Shown one piece after another: positions 1-5,035 of a stretch of DNA of 5,035 nt (position 1 is its first letter; each line of letters starts with the position of its first letter). Where the stretch lies: NCBI GenBank assembly GCA_949286645.1, contig CASEDN010000085.1:1-5035 (forward strand), read 5' to 3'. Made by a program: the position numbers and the translations under genes. The stretch comes from an uncultured bacterium (GTDB taxonomy: Bacteria; Bacillota_I; Bacilli_A; RF39; UBA660). The notes beneath the pieces were generated by a model. The model ran no database searches, was not told the origin of the DNA, and saw only the letters and a list, made by a program, of their open reading frames with translations.

Positions 1-1293
1 TAAACGATATAGTTGTAATGTTACAATCGCTTCCGCTTGAGCCATACTAAAGTCAAACTCTTTAACAAGGTTTTCTTTAGCATCAGCTTTATTTTTACTT
101 GCTCTAATAACACGTATTACTTCATCAAGTATTGATAAACATTTAATAAGTCCTTCAACGATATGTAATTCACTTTTAGCGTGATCTAAATCAAATTGAC
201 TACGTCGAGTAATTACTTCTTTTTGATGGTCGATAAAAGCATCAAGCGCTTGTTTTAAACCAAGTAGTCGAGGACGTTTCTTAACAATGGCAATCATATT
301 GAAGTTATAACTAATTTGTAAATCAGTATTTTTTAATAAGTAATTTACAATTAATTCTTTATTAGCTGTTTTCTTTAAATCAACAACAATTCTAACATCT
401 TCTGCTGATTCATCTCTAACTTCAACAATACCATCTATTTTTTTATCAAGACGAATATCATCTATTTTCTTAACAAGTAGGGCTTTATTAACTTCAAAAG
501 GTATTTCTGTTATAACTAAAGAGTTTCCTTCAAAAGCATACTTACTTCTAATAATAACTCTACCCTTACCTGTTTCATAGGCATCTCTTATTCCTTTAAT
601 ACCTTCAACAATACCACCAGTTGGAAAGTCTGGTCCTTTAACATATTTCATTAAAGTATCTAATCCACAATTAGGATTATCAATTCTATGAATGGTGGCA
701 TCTATTACTTCTCCTAAGTTATGAGGAGGAATATTAGTAGCATATCCTGCCGAAATACCCATGGCACCATATACTAATAAAGCAGGAAATCTTGCAGGAA
801 GTACAGTAGGTTCAAGAGTTGTATCATCAAAGTTAGGAGCCATTTCTACTGTATCTTTATTAATATCACGAATAAGTTCGTTACTTATCTTAGAAAGTCT
901 TGCTTCAGTATAACGCATGGCAGCTGGACTATCTCCATCGATAGAACCATTATTACCATGCATATCAATATAAGGCTGTCTAGTCTTCCATTGTTGACTC
1001 ATTCTAACCATAGCATCATAAATAGATGTATCACCATGAGGATGGAAGTTACCTATAACATTACCTACTGTTTTAGCACTCTTACGATATGGTTTATCAT
1101 AAGTATTTTTCTCTTTATACATAGAATATAAAATACGACGTTGAACAGGTTTTAGTCCATCTCTAGCATCAGGGATAGCACGTTCTTGAATAATGTATTT
1201 AGAATAACTTCCGAATCTTTCTCCCATTATATCTTCAAGAGTATAATCCCAAATACGTTCTAATACTTCTTTAGTTTCTGTTTTCTTTGCCAT
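1..1293 (-). CDS. parC: DNA topoisomerase IV subunit A (ParC), N-terminal 431 residues, 3' end outside window
   Basis: ParC is the DNA-breaking and rejoining subunit of topoisomerase IV, which unlinks daughter chromosomes with ParE. The visible part covers the cleavage domain, the tower and the start of the coiled coil. Seen: GLKPVQRR (47-54), HPHGDTSIYDAM (84-95), the catalytic tyrosine Y128 in AAMRYTEARLS (124-134), GISAGYATNIPPHN (179-192) with the Ile that family knowledge says intercalates DNA, and LLGLKQALDAFIDHQ (343-357) opening the long helices. HGNNGSIDGD and DLQISYNFNM favour the Gram-positive ParC (GrlA) branch over GyrA. About half of the usual ~800 residues, including the C-terminal beta-propeller, lies beyond position 1. 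Two in-frame ATGs occur, at 1296 and 1293; AGGAGG at 1306-1301 is 4 and 7 bases away respectively, so I chose 1293. The gene starts 11 bp after parE. In the quinolone region, Thr89 and Asp93 replace the Ser80 and Glu84 of S. aureus GrlA. Confidence 0.95.
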   Translation of the reverse strand, partial: MAKKTETKEVLERIWDYTLEDIMGERFGSYSKYIIQERAIPDARDGLKPVQRRILYSMYKEKNTYDKPYRKSAKTVGNVIGNFHPHGDTSIYDAMVRMSQQWKTRQPYIDMHGNNGSIDGDSPAAMRYTEARLSKISNELIRDINKDTVEMAPNFDDTTLEPTVLPARFPALLVYGAMGISAGYATNIPPHNLGEVIDATIHRIDNPNCGLDTLMKYVKGPDFPTGGIVEGIKGIRDAYETGKGRVIIRSKYAFEGNSLVITEIPFEVNKALLVKKIDDIRLDKKIDGIVEVRDESAEDVRIVVDLKKTANKELIVNYLLKNTDLQISYNFNMIAIVKKRPRLLGLKQALDAFIDHQKEVITRRSQFDLDHAKSELHIVEGLIKCLSILDEVIRVIRASKNKADAKENLVKEFDFSMAQAEAIVTLQLYRL

Positions 1294-1300
1294 CATTTCA

Positions 1301-1307
1301 CCTCCTA
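1301..1307 (-). promoter_or_regulatory. parC ribosome binding site overlapping the parE stop codon
   Basis: On the minus strand the parE stop TAG (1307-1305) runs directly into a perfect Shine-Dalgarno core, AGGAGG (1306-1301), followed by TGAA and then ATGATG. Ribosomes finishing parE therefore end on the parC initiation site. Coupling, which would help hold ParE and ParC near equal amounts, is inferred from this arrangement. The spacing favours the second ATG (1293-1291, 7 bases) over the first (1296-1294, 4 bases). Confidence 0.85.
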
Positions 1308-3206
1308 AATCTTATAATCATCTTCCAAAGTAAACTCAACATTTTCATCTATCCATTCTTTACGAGGAGCGACTTCATCTCCCATAAGAACAGAGACACG
1401 TTTTTCTGCTAGTTGAGCATCTTCTATTTTAACTCTAATTAAAGTTCTTGAACCAGGCTTCATAGTAGTTTCACATAACTGATCGGCATTCATTTCACCA
1501 AGACCTTTATATCTTTGAATTTCACACTTCTTACCTTTAGACTTTTCTTTCATCTCTTCTACGGTATAAGCATATTCTATATTTTTACCACTTTGTATTT
1601 TAAATAGTGGAGGGAGTGCTACATAAAGTCTTCCATCTTCTATTAATGGTTTCATATAACGATAGAAGAATGTTAATAGTAAACACTGAATATGTCCTCC
1701 ATCTTCATCAGCATCGCTCATGATGATTACTTTATTATATTCACAGTCATTTATATCAAAGTTAGCCCCATATCCTGCTCCTATTGTATAAATCATGGTA
1801 TTTATTTCTTCATTTTTTAAGATATCTTCTACTTTAGCTTTCTCTGTATTTAAAACTTTACCACGTAAAGGAAGTATCGCTTGATATTTTCTATCTCTTC
1901 CCTGTTTAGCAGAACCACCTGCAGAGTCACCCTCTACTAAGAATAGTTCTTTTTTAGATTTATCTTTAGATTGTGCAGGAGTAAGTTTACCAGATAAGGC
2001 TCTTTCTTTTGGATTTTTACTCTTACCTTTTCTTGCTTCTTCTCTTGCCTTGCGTGCTGCTTCCCTTGCTACTTTACTCTTTAATGATTTAGTAATAATC
2101 TCAGTTGCAATCGCTTTATTCTCTTCTAAATAGAATTGTAATTTCTCAGTAACAATAGAATCTACTATTGTTCTAGCTTGTGGAGTACCTAGTTTTCCTT
2201 TAGTCTGTCCTTCAAACTGTAACATATCTTCTGGTATTTTAAGAGAAATAACTGCAGTTAAACCTTCCCTAACATCACTACCTTCTAATGCTTTCTCTTT
2301 ACCTTTGATAAAGCCATTATTTTTAGCATAATCATTAAAGACACGAGTTAGGGCGGTTTTAAATCCTACCTCATGAGTACCACCATCACTAGTCTTAACA
2401 TTATTAACGAATGATACAATATTTTCCTGATATGTATCAGTATATTGCATAGCGATTTCTACATCTATTTTATTTTTAACTCCTTCAAAGTCTAAAACAT
2501 TATGTAAAGTAGTTTTATCTTCATTAAGATATTCTACAAAGGCAACTAATCCTGTTTCATAACAAAACTTAGCATGTCTATCATCTTCTTCATCATGTAC
2601 TTCTATTGTTAATCCCTTTAAAAGAAAAGCAGACTCTTGCATTCTTTCACATATAGTTGTATATGAAAAGTTTGTTGTTGAAAATATTTCTGAATCTGGT
2701 AAGAATCTAACAGTTGTACCTGTTTTATTAGTAGTACCAATCTTCTTTAATGGTTTATCTACTTTTCCCCCATCTTTAAAACGAATAAAGTACTCTCCTT
2801 TATCTCTTTTTATTGTTACTTCCATCCATTTAGATAAGGCATTAACAACACTACCACCAACACCATGAAGTCCACCTGATACTTTATAACCAGACTCTTC
2901 AAATTTACCACCAGCGTGAAGTACGGTATAAATAACTTCAGGAGTTGGTTTACCTGATGCATGCATTCCAACAGGAACACCACGACCTTCATCAGTTACA
3001 CTAACGCTTTTATCAGAGTGTATGGTAATAACAATATGTTTTCCATAGCCATTTATCGCTTCATCTATAGCATTATCAACAATTTCCCATACAAGATGAT
3101 GAAGACCTCTTTTATCAGTAGAACCAATATACATACCAGGTCTTTTTCTAACTGCTTCTAATCCTTCTAATATTTTTATCGAACTATCATCATATTTAAC
3201 TGCCAT
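1305..3206 (-). CDS. parE: DNA topoisomerase IV subunit B (ParE), complete, 633 aa
   Basis: ParE is the ATPase subunit of topoisomerase IV; ATP-driven dimerisation closes the gate that captures the second DNA duplex. Domains in order: GHKL ATPase (about 1-220) with catalytic base E41 and Mg ligand N45 in EIVDNAIDEA, D72 in TDEGRG, and the ATP lid HGVGG (114-118); transducer (about 225-390) with QTKGK (334-338) contacting the gamma phosphate; a basic linker (380-418); TOPRIM with E425 in EGDSAGG and the D498/D500/D502 metal triad; and RYKGLGEMNADQL (565-577). Length fits ParE. The IQ after the DxDxDGxH motif and the segment from FVNNVKTSDGGTHEVGFKTA (265-284) favour ParE over GyrB. The ATG at 3206 has an AAGGA site (3220-3216) 9 bases upstream. 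It is first in an operon with parC. Two local differences from the family pattern I know are Gly118 for the usual Ala (HGVGAS) and Glu501/Gly504 in TOPRIM (usually DADTDGAH). All metal ligands are intact. Confidence 0.97.
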   Translation of the reverse strand: MAVKYDDSSIKILEGLEAVRKRPGMYIGSTDKRGLHHLVWEIVDNAIDEAINGYGKHIVITIHSDKSVSVTDEGRGVPVGMHASGKPTPEVIYTVLHAGGKFEESGYKVSGGLHGVGGSVVNALSKWMEVTIKRDKGEYFIRFKDGGKVDKPLKKIGTTNKTGTTVRFLPDSEIFSTTNFSYTTICERMQESAFLLKGLTIEVHDEEDDRHAKFCYETGLVAFVEYLNEDKTTLHNVLDFEGVKNKIDVEIAMQYTDTYQENIVSFVNNVKTSDGGTHEVGFKTALTRVFNDYAKNNGFIKGKEKALEGSDVREGLTAVISLKIPEDMLQFEGQTKGKLGTPQARTIVDSIVTEKLQFYLEENKAIATEIITKSLKSKVAREAARKAREEARKGKSKNPKERALSGKLTPAQSKDKSKKELFLVEGDSAGGSAKQGRDRKYQAILPLRGKVLNTEKAKVEDILKNEEINTMIYTIGAGYGANFDINDCEYNKVIIMSDADEDGGHIQCLLLTFFYRYMKPLIEDGRLYVALPPLFKIQSGKNIEYAYTVEEMKEKSKGKKCEIQRYKGLGEMNADQLCETTMKPGSRTLIRVKIEDAQLAEKRVSVLMGDEVAPRKEWIDENVEFTLEDDYKI

Positions 3207-3215
3207 TATTTCACA

Positions 3216-3220
3216 TCCTT
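3216..3220 (-). promoter_or_regulatory. parE ribosome binding site
   Basis: The minus strand reads AAGGATGTGAAATAATGGCA. AAGGA lies 9 bases before the ATG at 3206-3204, which is good spacing for a low-GC Gram-positive gene. It fixes the start chosen for ParE. The conserved N-terminal segment SSIKILEGLEAVRKRPGMYI begins only 8 residues in, which agrees with this start. Confidence 0.75.
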
Positions 3221-3229
3221 CAAGATTTC

Positions 3230-3258
3230 AAAAAAAAGATACAAAAGAAATTCTTTTG
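3230..3258 (-). promoter_or_regulatory. AT-rich hairpin plus U-run in the predicted parE leader (possible weak attenuator)
   Basis: Minus strand: CAAAAGAA (3258-3251), one central base (3250), then its exact reverse complement TTCTTTTG (3249-3242), then TATC and eight T (3237-3230). As RNA this could form a 7-bp stem with a 3-base loop before a U-run, which is the shape of an intrinsic terminator. It sits between the candidate promoter and the parE ribosome binding site, so it would lie in the untranslated leader. The stem has only two G-C pairs and is probably weak. Alternatives are a protein-binding palindrome or chance in AT-rich DNA. The symmetry is seen; the function is inference. Confidence 0.35.
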
Positions 3259-3283
3259 CCCTTATCTATTCTTTTCAAACATT

Positions 3284-3312
3284 ATTTTACCAAAAAAAAG
3301 AAGTAAATTCAA
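3284..3312 (-). promoter_or_regulatory. Candidate sigma-A promoter for parE-parC
   Basis: Minus strand: TTGAAT (3312-3307), a 17-base spacer, then TAAAAT (3289-3284). Each hexamer is one base from consensus (TTGACA has two mismatches here at most; TATAAT has one), and the spacer is ideal. The predicted start near 3277 gives a leader of about 70 bases before parE. The -35 box lies inside the stem-loop of the terminator of the upstream gene, and the T-run forms the spacer. AT-rich DNA yields such matches by chance, so this is a moderate-confidence call. It is the best candidate in the only intergenic region. Confidence 0.5.
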
Positions 3313-3328
3313 GAAATTTACATTCTTT
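3292..3328 (-). terminator. Intrinsic terminator of the surface-protein gene
   Basis: On the minus strand, GTAAATT (3321-3315), a 5-base loop (3314-3310) and AATTTAC (3309-3303) form a perfect 7-bp stem. It is flanked by AAAGAA (3328-3323) pairing with TTCTTT (3302-3297) around a single bulged base at 3322. The 3' side runs into eight T (3299-3292). This is a standard A-tract/hairpin/U-tract terminator, starting about 25 bases after the TAA stop of the upstream gene. Read on the plus strand, the hairpin is followed by few T, and no plus-strand gene needs it. Its presence argues that parE-parC is transcribed separately. Confidence 0.75.
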
Positions 3329-3353
3329 GTGTCAAGTATTATCATAAATATAT

Positions 3354-5035
3354 TTAATTATTAATGCTCATTATAAGACGAAAAGAATGTGAATACATAA
3401 AACTACCAACAGTAGTAGTAACTGTAAATTTAAATATCCCTGAATCAGTAGTATTACCATTATAACCACCTCTTACCAACCAAGGATATATATCATATAA
3501 CATATTACTACCGTCATTATACCAACCACTTGTTTCGGATAAAGAATGCGATAAACATTCTCCTCCGTTGCAAGCTGTACTCATATTATCGCTAGTATAT
3601 AAATTATAGTATTCTAAACTAGGCATTGTAATAAAACCACTATTTGCTAGTGTATTATTATAATTTGCCATTACAAATTCATGAGCACCACCTGACATAT
3701 CATATATCCCATAGATATTTCCTGTTGTACTTGCTCCTGTTCCATTTATCTCTATATTGTATTGATATTGACATCCATAATCTGTATTTGCATTACCTGG
3801 ACTACCATAACTGCATCCTGTTATATATTGATCACTTTTATTTTGATAAATCTCTTTATTAGAACCACTGTAACTAGTATTTCCTAACTTTCCATATTTA
3901 CTTTGAGATAGGTATGCTACCACTCCCCACTCACTATTCTTAATTACATGCGTATCTATATTTGAAGTTAAACCATATCTATTTCCATTATCATTCATTT
4001 TTAAACTTACATTAAAGGCATTACTTATATTTATATTTCTCCAACTAGTTACATTTGGCTTTATCATGGCATCTAAACTAGTTGTATTGTCTCCTCCATT
4101 TTCTGCACTAGGATTACTACTACTTGTCTCAAACTTTCCTACCCATATTCCACTTAATTCTTTATCTCCAAATGTAAAGGCATCTGGAGTATAATACTCT
4201 CTAGCACCACTTGTTGTTACATACTTTGCTGTTCCTCTATCTTTAACTTCTTCTGACACAAACCTTATATCTATTTCTCCTGGTAATTCTATTGTAGGTT
4301 CACTTTCTAAATAGCATCCCTTCTTTCCATAATAGTTTACTCCATCATTACTTCCTATACTATAACTATATCTTGGTATCCATACCCACATTGTCTCTAT
4401 ATCAGCCATAGACACTACTGTTCCTACACTAGCATTTTGATATGTGCTTCTTGTACCACTACTTACTGTTACCGCATTAGCCCATTTCTGTTTTGTATAA
4501 TTATACCAGTCATTATTACTATTATTTGTATCTGCTTTTACCCATTCTGTACCATTATAACTTACTGCTATCATTCCCGCATCTAACTCTGGAACATTTG
4601 GTTCATTTTCTATATACTCATCAAATAAATGTCCATTACTTGGTAATTCTAAATCATTATAATCTAGTCCTACATTTACTCCTAACTTTATAGTTATTTC
4701 TTTATTAGAATTATTTTCTACTATTATCTTATAGATATTACTACTACCTATCGCCCCACTTTTTTCTAAATTTACTCCCTTTGTTTCTGGCATATTATTA
4801 GTATCACAATCTATTATATAACCTGCTTTGACTCCTTCTGGTATATTATCTTCATAATAAAAGTTAAACCTTGCTACTCTATTATTTGGATTACTTAATG
4901 TTACTATAAACTCTTTACTACTATTCGCTCCTACTGTTAGACTATTTCCTTCTTCTCCATCTACTTCTAGTTTATAGGTTAAGTTACCTGTTACTATACT
5001 TATGGCATTACTCTTTTCCTTACTTACTGTAAACA
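3354..5035 (-). CDS. Large exported-type protein with SipW/TasA-like N-terminal and FGE/C-type-lectin-like C-terminal regions; 5' end outside window
   Basis: Function unknown. The frame is open from the right edge to the TAA at 3356-3354, giving 559 visible residues. The Met at 4793 is internal, because 80 in-frame residues precede it and it has no ribosome binding site. Visible residues 1-130 are beta-prone and Asn/Ser-rich (FTVSKEKSNAISIVTGNLTY; YKIIVENNSNKEITIKLGV), like SipW-dependent TasA/camelysin-type secreted proteins whose signal segment would lie just upstream. Then come GMIAVSYNGTEWVKAD (153-168), MWVWIPRYSYSI (215-226) and GIWVGKFE (295-302), motifs I recall from large surface proteins of uncultured gut Bacillota. 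The C-terminal part has YGIYDMSGGAHEFVMANY (441-458), WLVRGGYNG (518-526) and a final HSFRLIMSINN (549-559). These parallel the LYDMxGNVWEW, RGGS and GFR landmarks of FGE-type C-type-lectin folds. The FGE cysteine pair after RGG is absent, so a binding rather than catalytic role is likely. No LPXTG motif or C-terminal membrane helix is visible. The promoter is outside the window. Confidence 0.8.
   Translation of the reverse strand, partial: FTVSKEKSNAISIVTGNLTYKLEVDGEEGNSLTVGANSSKEFIVTLSNPNNRVARFNFYYEDNIPEGVKAGYIIDCDTNNMPETKGVNLEKSGAIGSSNIYKIIVENNSNKEITIKLGVNVGLDYNDLELPSNGHLFDEYIENEPNVPELDAGMIAVSYNGTEWVKADTNNSNNDWYNYTKQKWANAVTVSSGTRSTYQNASVGTVVSMADIETMWVWIPRYSYSIGSNDGVNYYGKKGCYLESEPTIELPGEIDIRFVSEEVKDRGTAKYVTTSGAREYYTPDAFTFGDKELSGIWVGKFETSSSNPSAENGGDNTTSLDAMIKPNVTSWRNINISNAFNVSLKMNDNGNRYGLTSNIDTHVIKNSEWGVVAYLSQSKYGKLGNTSYSGSNKEIYQNKSDQYITGCSYGSPGNANTDYGCQYQYNIEINGTGASTTGNIYGIYDMSGGAHEFVMANYNNTLANSGFITMPSLEYYNLYTSDNMSTACNGGECLSHSLSETSGWYNDGSNMLYDIYPWLVRGGYNGNTTDSGIFKFTVTTTVGSFMYSHSFRLIMSINN

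Noticed and set aside
2961..3161. Plus-strand open frame of 66 codons inside parE
   Set aside because: It lies wholly within the conserved ATPase-coding part of parE on the opposite strand, its product resembles no protein family I recognise, and it is best explained as a shadow frame.
1..3206. Alternative reading of the pair as gyrB-gyrA
   Set aside because: The sequences around GNNGSIDGD and DLQISYNFNM in the A subunit, and DGGTHEVGFKTA and the IQ after the TOPRIM Asp motif in the B subunit, follow Gram-positive ParC/ParE. The B-before-A order with direct coupling also fits parE-parC.
3354..3600. Active formylglycine-generating (sulfatase-modifying) enzyme
   Set aside because: The catalytic cysteines of FGE follow the RGGS-like motif. 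Here no cysteine occurs after RGGY, and the CNGGEC pair lies before it, so it is not equivalent.
3644..3862. Plus-strand open frame of 72 codons
   Set aside because: It is antisense to the surface-protein gene. Its Tyr/His/Leu-rich product is what the complement of an Asn/Ser/Thr-rich AT-rich gene gives, so it is a shadow.
4493..4693. Plus-strand open frame of 66 codons
   Set aside because: It is antisense to the surface-protein gene, with the same low-complexity Tyr/Leu/His composition, so it is a shadow.
4791..4793. ATG at 4793 as the start of the surface-protein gene
   Set aside because: The frame stays open for 80 codons upstream to the window edge, encoding a plausible beta-rich secreted domain. 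No Shine-Dalgarno sequence precedes this ATG.
1..5035. TGA recoded as Trp (Mycoplasma-like code)
   Set aside because: Tryptophans at conserved positions use TGG, and the three reading frames contain no internal TGA, so the standard code suffices.

Overview
The window is AT-rich with the standard genetic code (TGG for Trp; genes end in TAG or TAA). It reads entirely on the minus strand. The two conserved genes encode the subunits of a Gram-positive-type topoisomerase IV. The third encodes a Asn/Ser/Thr/Tyr-rich exported-looking protein of a kind I associate with uncultured low-GC gut Bacillota (RF39/Erysipelotrichales-like Bacilli, or clostridia). The lineage is inferred from base composition and protein style, not proven.

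Layout, following transcription from right to left. (1) 5035-3354: the 3' part of a large gene of unassigned function, cut by the right window edge (559 visible residues). Its N-terminal half looks like the beta-rich repeats of SipW/TasA/camelysin-type secreted proteins. Its C-terminal half resembles the formylglycine-generating-enzyme (FGE)/C-type-lectin fold, without the catalytic cysteines. (2) 3353-3207: a 147-bp intergenic region. It holds an intrinsic terminator for the surface gene, a candidate parE promoter overlapping that terminator, and an AT-only hairpin plus U-run in the predicted parE leader. (3) 3206-1305: parE, complete, 633 aa. (4) 1293-1: parC, start and first 431 residues only, the rest beyond the left edge. 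The parC ribosome binding site is built into the parE stop codon, so the two are one operon and probably translationally coupled.

ParE (ATPase and TOPRIM) and ParC (DNA cleavage) form the A2B2 enzyme that unlinks replicated chromosomes. The surface gene is on the same strand but is probably a separate transcription unit and functionally unrelated.

No RNA genes, CRISPR array, insertion sequence or phage gene is visible. The best lead for something less ordinary is the surface protein, whose C-terminal end could be the variable region of a diversity-generating retroelement (DGR) target. No reverse transcriptase or template repeat lies in this window, so that remains a hypothesis.
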